A stretch of 64,000 bases of DNA from Syngnathus acus (Eukaryota > Chordata > Actinopteri > Syngnathiformes > Syngnathidae). A program made the translations under genes and the position numbers. Under the pieces are notes generated by a model. That model was not told the origin of the DNA. It saw only the letters and a program-made list of their open reading frames with translations, and ran no database searches. Below are positions 28,801 to 38,299 of this stretch, piece by piece (position 1 is the first letter of the stretch; each line of letters starts with the position of its first letter). Location of the stretch: NCBI RefSeq assembly GCF_901709675.1, contig NC_051095.1, positions 21,515,956-21,579,955 of the forward strand, read 5' to 3'.

Positions 28801-31800
28801 GACCTTCAGCATGCATAACCGTTGGGACAGAATCTTCATTCGGACACAGTGCTCATACATACTGGATATATGCATCCGCTGGCTGCATGGAAAAAAAAAA
28901 AAAAATGTAGGATCAGAACAAGGCGCACAAGATGTGAGAAAAGAGGGTGCACTGTGAAGAAATAGGAAAAAGCGAGGTGAGAAAGATGAGCGAGATGGAT
29001 AATGGAAAAAAGTGAAGGACAGACAGGGAAAGGAAAAATAGAGGTCATAAACGGGGGCAGGCGTATCCATTACCATGCGGGTCAGAGGAAGCCCAAAAGC
29101 GTAAGAGTGGCACCGGCACACTCTCTACTGTGTCCTTGCTAAAACTGCCAAGCGGAAGCAGCTTGTGGCAGGCTTACGGCCTCTGAGCCAAATTCACCTT
29201 CAAAACTCAAGACTATTAACTGAATTACAACTTGAACAAGGATGATTACTTTTGCGTTACACTTTGCACCCAGCAAAACTTTAAGGGTGCACAGCGGTTT
29301 CACAAAATTCGATCATTTTTTAACAGAACTGTGCAATGTAAAAGGGTGACTTACTCATTGAAAACAAGGTCTGGAGCAAAGTAGAGCAAGGAGCTGTTTG
29401 TGTGGGTGTATGACCTCCAACCCAGAGCAAACACCATCACCCCCATCCAGGACAACTGAATGACAGTCATCTGGTCATTCACATGCAAGTTGCAGAAGCC
29501 TGTTGACAAAACAACATTTTATTGCATTTGTTGTTAACAATGTCATAATGGTCATATGCTGTATACTGGACCCAGAAGAATGCTACTAAGTACATATGCC
29601 ACTGCTAATAAAAACAATTGTGGAGAATCCAATTCTTAGTCAGCAGCTTACTTGCCCGTTTACAGTGGGCGGTGCAATTATAATTGTGGGAGGAGGGCAG
29701 TACGGTGGTCCGCACATCTGCCTCACAGTTCAGAGGTTATGATGATGATGATAGAACTTTATTCATCCCACAGCGGGGAAATTCACTTGTCACAGCAGCG
29801 CATATGAGTGCAAGAATAATACGAGTGCAAGAATAAAACAAGTGCCAGAATTACAAAAAGGGTTAAATAACAGACAAGGACAAACACAAGTGCTGCTAGT
29901 AGAGACGAAACACATTCATTTTATCAGGTGGCATGCATGTTGTAAAGTCTGACAGCAGAGGGAATGAAGGACCTGCGGAACCGTTCCTTCCTACACCGAG
30001 GGTGCAAAAGTCTGCCGCTAAAGGAGCTGCTCAGAGACCGCACAATCTCATGGAGGGGGTGAGAGGTGTTGTCCATGATGGATTTAAGCTTAATCAACGT
30101 CCTACTCTCACCCACAACCTCAATGGAGTCCAGGGGACAGCCCAGGACAGAGCCAGGACGCGTTCAATTCTTCCTCCGGCCCTCCCTGTGTGGAGTTTGC
30201 ATGTTCATGTTCAAAGATTCAAACCCAGAACCTACTGAATGTAAGACTGAGGTGCTAACCACACACACTGTGCAATTTTGAAACTGTATCTGTCTTATGT
30301 TTCACTATGTCAAAATAACAAAATACACATTTAGCTGACTTTCCTATGGAACTGTTAATTTCAATCCAATGCTAATGTGCCATTCTTGACTTGGATATGA
30401 ACACATGTGGTGACTATTTGATGCCCTGGGCGGGCCCAGAGAATAACTGGCACTAACTCCAAATGAATGATGATCAATACTTTGACAGCTAATGGCTAGA
30501 ATTTATCCACATTTTGTACTGGATTAGTTTTATAGTTGTTTTGAATTGCAGTGAATTACCTGGAATTGCCTTGGCCCAGCGGACAACTGTGACAAGTTGT
30601 CTCTCCCCGAGCTCATTGAGACTGGTAAGCAGGGAGGCGGCACTGTCCGGAAGGGCAGGGTCGTGCCCGGCATTGACGACACCAGGCTCAATGTCCTGAA
30701 GCACGTTGAGCAGGAATAGGCGGGAGCGTACAGTTGGAGGGATGCTTACAACCGCACCCTGGGAGCCTGGAAAGAGGAAAACAGACAGCAGTAGCAGTCA
30801 GTCGGTCAGTCAGTCAGGCAGCCACAAAAAGAGGAAAAAAAAAAAGAATCACATGGGCAAGCTAGGGTGAGTGCGGCACTATTTGCAAGCACCTCGAGCC
30901 CCGGAAACGGCATGTCTTATCCCCGGCCTGTCTCCTCCTTCTCCGTGTCCCCAGGCTGCTTGCTCCTCTTCCCCGCTCCTCGTCTGGCCGACTCCCTTCA
31001 GCCGGCGACCTACAATCCACCATGAGCAATTGAAACAAGCAGTAGAAGAAACACGGCAATAAAAGAATGTATTGAGTTGAGCTTTTTTCTTTTATAATTT
31101 GGCTGCACAATGGCAAACTTTCAGACAAAGACCCCACTGGTTATTATAACCATGTGGGAAAGTTTGCCGTCATTGGCTGCTGGGAAAAAAGAGTGCCCAA
31201 TTGGCCTATCAAGCATGTTTTTTGGGATGTGGGAGCAAACCGGAGTGCCCAGAGAAAACCCACGTGGGATCGGGGAGAACATGCAAACTCCACACAGGGA
31301 GGGTCAGTGGTGGAATCGAACCGGCACGCTGCTAACTGTAAGGCGGACGTGCTAACCAGTGCTCCACCGAGCCGCCGCAGTTAGAACATTTTATTAGTAA
31401 CTTCTGATCCAATATATGTAAAGTAATGAATCTCCACTGACAGTTGCTCTCCCCTTTGCTCTAATCTCCAGTTCCTCACCTTTTAGGCTCATTCCTGACA
31501 TGTAGCACCGCTTTAAGCGACACGAGGCGCAGTTCTTCCGCCTCAGCTTGTCAATAGTGCAGTCGTTTCGGCTAGCACACAGATGGTTCTGTTTACCTGT
31601 AAAAAGGGACGGAGTGGTGGGGCATGATGGGGCCAGTTCAACAATGCCCTTGCTTTATGTTATGCATTGTTATATGCAACAATAGATTGATGTCGGCTCC
31701 TACGTAATAGCCCTGGTTGGCTTTGCGTGTGAGCGAGAGTAAGAAATGGAATAAGCGGATGAGCAATGGTGTGTATGTGCGTGTCACACCCACCAGCGGC

Positions 31801-33469
31801 GGCCCTCTTGAAGAATACTTTGCAGCTGCCACAGGTGACTGCTCCATAGTGACAACCTGAGGCATCATCCCCACAGACCTGACACACCCGGCGATCTGAC
31901 AGGAACACAGCTGGGAACAGGTCTTCAGGCCTGAACACACATGTCAAGTTACCGTTTTGATTTTGGTCAACGTGCTTGACCTTAGCCAACATTTCGTCCG
32001 CCCATCTACAGCGATCTGATTACACTGAATGGTATTATTGTGTCATATGGCTGCGTTATGAAGCCTTGCAGCTTTCTGCACCGTTTTAACAACAAAATGC
32101 AACTCGCCACAGGATCAGCAGCAGGTGCTGTATCTCATGTTCACATGGATGTATTAGCCTGTTTTGTGCAAAGAGCACTGCAAAAGTTTAGGCAGGCGTG
32201 AGCTTTGAGCAGGCACACAACAAGGCCAAGGCTGTGAGCTTCACATGGTGTTGTGACACAAATTGTGTAACACCGATAGGAAAGCTGAACTGAGCCAGAC
32301 AGATTTGGTAGATTGGTGCGTGAGGCTGGCCCGCACCATCTGGCACTGTGCAACCGTCGCGAAATGAATATTGTTGCCCTGCACGACATTAAAGCATTAG
32401 AGCAATGACTGAAGAGAACATAAACCAAAAGTTCAAAAGGACAACATGAAACAAAGGAACGCTCATTAAGACCAACTGTGAAGCTTGACAGGACAATGCA
32501 GTCAGCAGACACGCTAAATGTTCCCTTTTGTTTCCGATTAGAAGAAAGTTGTAGCGGATGAATGAAAGTTAGGAAAGAATTCCCGCATGAGTAGTTTGCT
32601 CTCCCCTGGTGCGATGGAACCAAACAAAAGAATTGTTCTTGTCACTCTTACTGTATTTACCTGAAGCCGCCGCTCTCTGTGCACTCCATCCACGCTGGCT
32701 GCTCAGTCTTGATTGACGGATAAGTGGGCTGCCCGTGAAAAGGTTCACTTTGGTAACTTTCCATTTGGCCGTAGCCTCGTGCCGTCGTGGCTGCGGCTCG
32801 CATGCCACTTTTACTGTGCTCACCCTTGTGCCAGACACAGGCACACGCTTGCATGGATCGGGCACTTGCTTGTCCACAGTTACAATATTTACACTCACGA
32901 CTCTTCTCAACTCGGCCGCCGTAAGCGCGTTCATTTGCGCGCAAGGCTCCCGGGGTGTCTCGGTAGAAGTTCGGGTTCTCGGCGTAGGCGGAGTAAAGTT
33001 TGGATGCGAAGAGATGGTCCATTTGGGAGGGCGGTTCCGTGGCAGAGTGTGCAAACAAGTTAGAATCCTTGCTCAAGAACGTGGATATCACCGAATCGCG
33101 CGACACAGTCTGCACGCCGTCCGCTTCGCCTGACCTCAGAAGGTCCATGCAGCTCACCTGCTGGATTCCGTGGCACACGTCTCCGAATTCGCCCTTTCTC
33201 GGGTCGGCGTTGCGTCGTGAGTGCACGCTCAGAGCCGCGCCGAACTCCCCCACTGGACGGAAACTCTGACCCACAGCCGACTCGCAGTCAGCAAATGTGC
33301 CACCCACGTTGCCGTTAGGTGACGACAAGGCGTCCAAACCCAGGGACACGGACACGGCCCTGCTGAACTCGGCCGTAGTCGGACATGGACAGGTGTCAAA
33401 GCGATCTCTCTCGTGTCTTGAAGAGTTGCCCGGCTCCTCTAAGTCGGACAAAGTGGAGCGAAAATCCAT
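25638..33469 (-). CDS. ar: Androgen receptor (nuclear receptor NR3C4), nine coding exons
   Basis: Ligand-activated transcription factor that binds androgens and then DNA in the nucleus. Coding exons, 5' to 3': 33469-32661, 31930-31794, 31596-31480, 31009-30893, 30766-30560, 29499-29355, 28882-28752, 28632-28481, 25817-25638; all junctions are GT-AG and in phase, giving 664 residues. The start ATG at 33469 is the first after an in-frame TGA at 33583-33581 and has G at -3 and +4. The N-terminal domain (about 1-270) is short for the family and has no polyQ or FxxLF motif, but keeps an IKTE sumoylation-type motif near residue 254. Two C4 zinc fingers lie at about 286-346 with P-box GSCKV. The ligand domain (about 400-664) keeps [26 protein letters not shown] and HQFT. 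The zinc-finger linker and helices differ from the usual sequence, suggesting the faster-evolving teleost ar duplicate; which paralogue is inferred, not proven. Confidence 0.96.
26331..26366. repeat. (TTTA)n simple repeat in ar intron 7
   Basis: About nine TTTA units in the 2.66 kb intron before the last ar exon; the rest of that intron is unremarkable apart from the SINE-like piece at 27757-27900. Confidence 0.85.
27757..27900. repeat. tRNA-like SINE-derived fragment in ar intron 7
   Basis: A GTTCGAATCCC box-B-like motif is followed by a CAGGAAGCCCATCCGGCGTC segment typical of abundant teleost repeats; a purine-rich AAGAAG tract precedes it. Family not identified. Confidence 0.45.
28481..28632 (-). 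CDS. ar: ar exon 7: ligand-binding domain, helices 9-10
   Basis: 152 bp, two codons shorter than the human exon. Acceptor GTTGTCAG|TGCC, donor CAGTCG|GTAATG. Encodes [25 protein letters not shown] and [13 protein letters not shown]. Confidence 0.95.
28752..28882 (-). CDS. ar: ar exon 6: ligand-binding domain, helices 6-8
   Basis: 131 bp, the same length as in mammals. Acceptor TTCCATGCAG|CC, donor CATCG|GTGAGT. Encodes [16 protein letters not shown] then [14 protein letters not shown]. The middle [13 protein letters not shown] is diverged from the usual LSQEFGWLQITPQ, while both pocket methionines in MYEHCVRM are kept. Confidence 0.95.
29355..29499 (-). CDS. ar: ar exon 5: ligand-binding domain, helices 4-5
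   Basis: 145 bp, the same length as in mammals. Acceptor TTGTCAACAG|GC, donor CAATGA|GTAAGT. Encodes [10 protein letters not shown] through YFAPDLVFN, with the ligand-contact residues in [14 protein letters not shown] conserved. Confidence 0.96.
29694..30260. mobile_element. LINE 3' end nested inside a tRNA-like repeat (ar intron 4)
   Basis: The outer repeat starts near 29694 (GGGCAGTACGGTGG, then CTGCCTCACAGTTC), stops at GGTT near 29736, and resumes near 30163 (GTTCAATTC, then CCTCCCTGTGTGGAGTTTGC). Between lies a minus-strand LINE 3' end: (ATC)n-type tail at 29737-29750, the TTTATTCATCCCACAGCGG head of the tail, and a frame at 29924-30115 with [13 protein letters not shown] and [13 protein letters not shown], typical of the C-terminus of L2/Rex-like reverse transcriptases. 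Confidence 0.7.
30560..30766 (-). CDS. ar: ar exon 4b: start of ligand-binding domain
   Basis: 207 bp. Acceptor CCTCTTTCCAG|GCTCCC with a strong pyrimidine tract, donor ATTCCAG|GTAATT. Encodes [10 protein letters not shown], then [39 protein letters not shown]: helices 1-3, with the Asn and Gln ligand contacts of SLNELGERQ and the helix 3 charge-clamp Lys in RWAK. Confidence 0.95.
30893..31009 (-). CDS. ar: ar hinge exon (split-off 5' part of exon 4)
   Basis: 117 bp. Acceptor GGATTGTAG|GTCGCC, donor GCTCGAG|GTGCTT. The frame enters and leaves at phase 1, joining exactly to exons 3 and 4b. Encodes GRRLKG, the expected second basic cluster of the AR bipartite nuclear localisation signal, then a Gly/Glu-rich hinge ending SGAR. 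An in-frame TAG lies just past the donor, so it must be spliced from the next exon. The acceptor has a weak pyrimidine tract. No track-sized frame marks it; it was found by asking where the missing hinge was. Confidence 0.75.
31165..31378 (-). mobile_element. tRNA-derived SINE-like repeat in ar intron 3
   Basis: Read on minus it starts GCGGCTCGGTGGAGCACTGG, has a box-B motif GGTTCGATTCC, then CCCTGTGTGGAGTTTGCATG and TGGGTTTTCTCTGGGC, an abundant teleost repeat. It lies between exon 3 and the hinge exon. Confidence 0.7.
31480..31596 (-). CDS. ar: ar exon 3: second zinc finger
   Basis: 117 bp, identical in length to the mammalian exon. Acceptor TTTTTACAG|GTAAAC, donor AAAAG|GTGAGG. Encodes [16 protein letters not shown] through [14 protein letters not shown], with the D-box ASRND and four zinc cysteines. 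RLKR provides the first half of the bipartite nuclear localisation signal. Confidence 0.96.
31794..31930 (-). CDS. ar: ar exon 2: first zinc finger
   Basis: 137 bp. Acceptor TGTGTTCAG|GCC, donor GCTG|GTGGGT. Encodes [19 protein letters not shown] then the finger with P-box CGSCKV and KRAAA. The usual AR linker PPQKTCLIC is replaced by [10 protein letters not shown], and [10 protein letters not shown] by [10 protein letters not shown]. Confidence 0.96.
32661..33469 (-). CDS. ar: ar exon 1: N-terminal transactivation domain
   Basis: Begins [12 protein letters not shown] and ends at a CTTCAG|GTAAAT donor, leaving two bases of an Arg codon. The acidic/Ser-rich first half is followed by a Cys-rich patch ([13 protein letters not shown]) and the segment [14 protein letters not shown], which resembles the conserved end of the AR N-terminal domain (human VKSE...PWM). 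The frame stays open 18 codons upstream to a TTG, but no ATG exists there before the in-frame stop, so 33469 is chosen. Confidence 0.92.
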
Positions 33470-33817
33470 CCCGAGCACAAGCGTTGACCGTCCTCGACTG
33501 AGCAGTCCTCGAGTTACTCTCAAGCTCGAGAGAGATGTGGTCGTGTCAGGGGGAAGGAAATCCGGATGAGTCTGAGCCGATCAGCTCTCGACGGGAAAGA
33601 GGGGACGTCCTGACGATCGAATCGGCGGGTTGGGCAACTTTTTCTCTCTCTTTTCTCCTCCTCATTTTTCAATACAACAAATCCTGGTGCACACACAATG
33701 CCAAACGTAAATGACTTAAAAACGGGCTCAGCGCAACTTTGCAGGCATTTGTGTAATCACGAACAGTGACAAATACCCCCTCAATTATACAATAATTCCG
33801 TTATATTTGCCAGCGAG

Positions 33818-33823
33818 TGACGT
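33818..33823 (+). promoter_or_regulatory. CRE-like half site upstream of ar
   Basis: TGACGT followed by AC, eight bases before the TCTCGCGAGA palindrome. Suggestive of a CREB/ATF half site only because of its promoter-proximal position. Confidence 0.25.
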
Positions 33824-33830
33824 ACCCAGA

Positions 33831-33840
33831 TCTCGCGAGA
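33831..33840. promoter_or_regulatory. TCTCGCGAGA core promoter palindrome
   Basis: Exact ten-base TCTCGCGAGA, a motif known from vertebrate promoters, usually near transcription start sites. It lies 362 bp upstream of the ar ATG, in a CpG-containing stretch, so it probably marks the ar promoter. Confidence 0.55.
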
Positions 33841-34197
33841 GGAAAACCCCTGTTTGGAAAGGAAAGTGACTTTCACAGGGCACTTACAAGAGACGTCCAG
33901 CTCTTGCGTGTTCTTTGTTTATATTTCATTTAGTACTTAAAAAAAAAAACGTGTCCTAAAAGCAACATATCTTTACATTGTGGATTGCACAAAACGTTGG
34001 CATGAAATAGCCATTTTCCAACCTTTAAGTTTTACAAACACCCTCAAATAAATCTCCCTCTCTTTCTCTCGCGCCTGCACGCACGCACGCACTAGCGTTT
34101 TGAGATGGAAAGGGATTATCAAGTGAAAGACAATTTCCAATTTCGTTGTTCTGCATCTCACTACCTATTACTGGCATTAGTACATCATTAAAGATAC

Positions 34198-34447
34198 TGT
34201 AATGCCCCTCATTGTGGTCAAGGCTGCACACAGTCGCTGGTGCAACTTGGTCGCTTTTTATTCAACAAAAACAGGCAATAGAACACATTTATACAAGAGC
34301 TGCTGGTGGCCACAACTCACCCCCATACGCTCGACACACGCACTAAATCACAGCGCAGCCTCTCCAACCTCTGCGTTCCCCTTTCTGACGTCGGTCCACA
34401 CTCAACCGGCCCCGCCTTCACACGCCCAATAATAAACAAACATTACA
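34198..34447 (-). mobile_element. Solo LTR, 250 bp, same sense as ar
   Basis: The termini are a perfect inverted pair, TGTAATG on the left and CATTACA on the right, flanked by the direct repeat ATAC (34194-34197 and 34448-34451). On minus it has a TATAAAT box (34293-34287) and AATAAA (34262-34257) in the order expected for U3-R-U5. No internal retrotransposon sequence adjoins it. The superfamily is not determined; the 4 bp target duplication would suit some Ty3/gypsy elements. Confidence 0.7.
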
Positions 34448-34900
34448 ATACATTTTTATTCATAATTTTCGGACCATTTAAGTGAAAATTGATTATTTCC
34501 GTGATCCACCTGATAATCTCTCAGGAGACAACAGTATATGTCACTGCACATTGCGAATCTGGTATTACTATTATCTTATTACGTTCCTCTTTGTTTCATA
34601 GTTTTGTCTTGTTTTGCCGAAAATTAAATGATGCATCTTATAGTGAAAGTCAAGACCAACATTTTCTTTACAATAACATGTTGTATGTGCCCCCACTAGA
34701 CTAAACATGGCATTCCTGGTGTATGTTTGAGGGATTGTGGATGGAAATTAACTAACAGTAATACTTGGTGCAAAGCATATTTTCTTTTTCACAAATGTCA
34801 TGTGTTCATGGTCCCTAAATAAGCTAAGTAAACAGTACCAAAAAAAAAAAAAACATTGCACGAAGATACACTTTGTGTGGTTCAAAACAATCAATCATAC

Positions 34901-35520
34901 CAGTGGGTCTCAACCTTCTTTCAATAATGTAGCCCCTGTGAAATGTTTTTTTCCAGCCAAGAGCCTCCGAACCATTTTTTTGGATGAAAAAAAAATTAAC
35001 TAGAAACTGAGGGACGTGCCATGACTGTCTGACTTATTAAACTTTAGAACTACATTTATAGTGGTATATATATCTAGAACAATTTGGAGAGGAAAAGGGG
35101 TTACGAAAGAAAAGAAAATAATTACATTAATTTTAGAGATTCATGAGTGCAGGAATAAAATATCAACATAAAACATTTTCGTTTGAGATCATAATACAGA
35201 CCTGCTCTCAAAGTGAAATAATCTACCTCATTTGAACTGAAAGCATAAACTAAATTAAAAATACCTATTTCCTAATTTAGAAGACTGGCAATATTAGTAT
35301 CATTATCAACTATCAACACTGAATATTGTATTGTTGCACCCGCTCTCAAAGTGAAATAATTTACCTCATTTGAACTGAAAGCATAAACTGCCAAAAAATA
35401 AAAATTAGAAATACCTATTTCCTAATTTAGAAGACTGACAATATTAGTATCATTATCAACTGTCAACACTGAATATTGTATTGTTGAACTGAACGTTTTT
35501 TTTTTTTTGCTTAAACGCTA
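34901..35520 (+). mobile_element. hAT-type non-autonomous element with internal duplication
   Basis: Begins CAGTGGGTCTCAACCTTCTT and AATGTAGCCCCTGTGAAATG, the characteristic head of a vertebrate hAT MITE family. The right end is not clear. It encloses the tandem duplication at 35204-35490. Confidence 0.55.
35204..35490. repeat. Tandem duplication, about 138 bp x 2
   Basis: Both units start GCTCTCAAAGTGAAATAAT and contain CCTCATTTGAACTGAAAGC, ACCTATTTCCTAATTTAGAA and CACTGAATATTGTATTGTTG. The second unit has a short insertion after ATAAACT. High identity suggests a fairly recent duplication. Confidence 0.85.
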
Positions 35521-36744
35521 CTATACGCTAAGTTAAAAACTCAAGTCCTCTCTGATGTGCCTTTGGATACTTCCAAGGGTATACGTAGGCCCATCTGAGA
35601 AGCACAGAATTATACTACAACCCACATCTTTTAAAACCCTTTTAAATATTCAATCACAGAAGCACTTAAAGTTTAGAAATTTTGCACCTCGCCCCAAGTG
35701 AACAGTGACCCTCTATCCAAATTAGCGTAGACATTGTTACATCCCTATTGGACATTGTTACATCCCTAATTATACATATACATTCCCTATTCATCCCTAT
35801 TTTGTGGCAGATAATACTCATAAAGATATAATAAAATAGAGACAGATGTGCATGTCAATAATGAACGTAAATGCGATTAAAGGCAGTCAGTACCTGTACA
35901 TTGACAAATTTAGGACTTAAAAATAAAATAAAAAATGAATATAAATATATAAATAAAAAATAAATCGCTGGGCTCTTAAATATGAAGAGCACAGGTCACA
36001 AAAGCAACTAAAACTATATAACATCACTAATAAAATCTGGCGCAAACAGAAAGGTAGCTGCAACAAAGGGGCTGTTTGTCTTGATGGGAACAAAAGATTT
36101 AGTTGTATAATAAAACAAAACCCAGATACAATTTCATCTTTTGGACGACACAAAAATGCTTTAAGCATCCATCATTTTTATTCAGATGTTGGAACCTTCA
36201 CCTTGACTCAGAATAAAAGCTTCAACCAATAACAAAAGGGAAAAAATGTTGCACACATTCCACTAAAACAGACAAAGCATAAAGATTATGGTCCGCTCAA
36301 AGATTCCAGTGACCTACTACAGGAAGTTAATGCTGCAGCGTCCTGAAAATTTACATTGTTCCAGTCTAGTCGTTGCACTTTGGGGCTTCAGAACTTCTTT
36401 GGCTTTTTAAATTTTATTTATTTATTTATTTATTTATTTAGCTTGGACTTGACACTTAAGTTGATGTGATGGAAAGGTGTTTGAGTGAGTACTGCGCTTC
36501 TGGAAACCCGATTGACTAGAAAACCAGTGTTGGGATTCATGGAAGGACTTTTAAAAAAAAAAAAAAAGGCCGACCAAAGTTTTGATTTATATGTACATGG
36601 AATCCCTGTGGAGGAACACCTGCCGTCATAAATGTTGTACTGCTTCAGTGATTACTGTTTCACGCCAGTGTTTCCACTTTAAATTATTCCATTTCGTAAA
36701 AGTTGAAATTAGGACAAATATCAATGGTACCAGCATTAATAGAC
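35521..36744. other. Intergenic, no gene seen
   Basis: AT-rich sequence with a repeated ACATTGTTACATCCCTA motif near 35741-35766 and a (TTTA)n run at 36411-36440. No coding signal found. Confidence 0.5.
36411..36440. repeat. (TTTA)n simple repeat
   Basis: About seven TTTA units. Confidence 0.85.
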
Positions 36745-37430
36745 AGACAATAGAATAGAATAGAATAGAATAGAATAGATCTTTATTGTCATTGTCACAC
36801 ATGTACAACGAAATTTAAAAAGTGCCAACCGATCAGTGCATGAAATAAAAAAAATAGAATAAATAGAATAAAAAGATAAAAAAATACAAGCTAAATACCC
36901 ACAGAAGAACATACACAGACATAATCATTTTCTTTTAGCGGCATTCAATGTGACTACCGCTGTAGGGTAAAAACTGTTGGCGAATCTGCTAGTCCTTGAC
37001 CTAATTGATCTGTAGCGTCTGCCTGATGGCAACAGTTCGAAAAGGGAGTGGCCAAGGTGGGAAGTGTCCTTCAGAATGTTCTGTGTTTTTTTGAGACAGC
37101 GGGTTCTGTGTAGGTCTTCCAGTGTGGGGAGAGGGCAGCCAATGATCTTCTGTGCTGTGTTGATGACCCCTTGGAGATTTTTCCTCTGAGCAGCAGTGCA
37201 GCTGGAGTACCAAACACATATACAGTACGTTAAAGTGCTTTCTATGGAGCAGCGATAGAAGGACATCAGGAGTCTTTGTGTAATGCTGTGCCTCCTCAGC
37301 ACCCTTAGGAAGTAGAGTCTCTGCTGGGCCTTTTTAAGCATCTCAGAGGTGTTCACGCCCCAGGTGAAGTCCTCCTCGATGTGGACTCCCAGGTAGCGGA
37401 AGGAGGGGACCAGTATTGTGTGTTGAGTGT
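36745..37430 (-). mobile_element. LINE 3' fragment, L2/Rex-like
   Basis: The minus-strand frame 37356-36925 encodes the end of a non-LTR reverse transcriptase: KKAQQRLYFLRVLRRHS, ESTLTYCICVWYSS, AQKIIGCPLPTLEDL and LLPSGRRYRSIRSRTSRFAN. It is followed by a TGACAATGACAATAAAGATC tail and an (ATTCT)n repeat at 36747-36778. The 5' end is truncated near 37430, as is usual for LINEs. Confidence 0.8.
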
Positions 37431-38299
37431 GTCACGATCAGATGGTTTTGGTGTCACACAAGATTAACCTTCAATAAACATGTATAAATATTTCTTCGGG
37501 GTATCGACTCGATTGCACGGCTATTAGGCATTTTGCCTCTCATCTGAGGTTAGTGCTCTCTTGGCTAGCCATGTGGGTGAACTCATGACAGGGTTCCTAC
37601 TAAATTCCCTACTTTTTCCAGTCCAAAATGTATCGACGTACGTATCAGCGTTATTTCTTCACCCGGTGTACAAATTATCATGGATTCATGGGAGATGTGG
37701 AGGTGTGAACCTACAGGTGATGGTTTCCTCCGCAAATCCTTTTATCCCTGATAATTGTAAACCTCGAAGGGTATTAACACGGTCAGTTTTCACTGAAAAT
37801 AATTAATGAAACAATTCATATATTTTGGAGTCACAAGTTTTACTAAAACAATTTCTTTCCCCTGGCAACACCCGTGGACTTCACTATGAAGACTCATTCC
37901 AATCCCATAATTTTCCAAGGGAATCTAAACTCCATTCAGTACCCCAGCAAAGGATTTTCTAGTTTGACATTGTTAGTAACAACCGATGTGACAATAAATT
38001 CAGTTATTATTATTAAACATATAAGTGTCCTGCCCCTCGTTAGGATAAGCGATTTGGATAATGGATGGACATTCTACCATCATCAGTATCAGTATGTGAC
38101 GGTTTATGCAAGGTGACAACGCCGGTCTTCTTTTGGTGACTTAAAATCGTCATGGTGTTAATTCAAAATAGTTTGTATTTGTCGATTTCTATGCCAGGTT
38201 TGCATTTTAATTGCCTTTTTCCTTGTTTATATTATCTGACAATGCACACTGATGTAATTTTCTGAACCAATCAGAATCTAGTGTCAACAAGCTTAATGG
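37431..38299. other. Intergenic, mosaic of repeat debris
   Basis: No gene seen. A stretch near 38038-38068 (TAGGATAAGCGATTTGGATA) matches a common teleost repeat tail. The part from 37433 to 38000 may belong to the neighbouring Ty3/gypsy fossil, but I cannot show that. Confidence 0.35.

Noticed and set aside
30489-30704. Separate small gene at the ar exon 4b frame
   Set aside because: Its conserved part is exon 4b of ar; the rest reads into the intron.
32141-32623. 160-codon minus-strand frame in ar intron 1
   Set aside because: It lies inside a consistent ar intron and shows no family resemblance.
33470-33523. N-terminal extension of ar by 18 codons
   Set aside because: The extension starts at a TTG, not ATG, and an in-frame TGA lies at 33581-33583 with no ATG between. 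The ATG at 33469 has a good initiation context.
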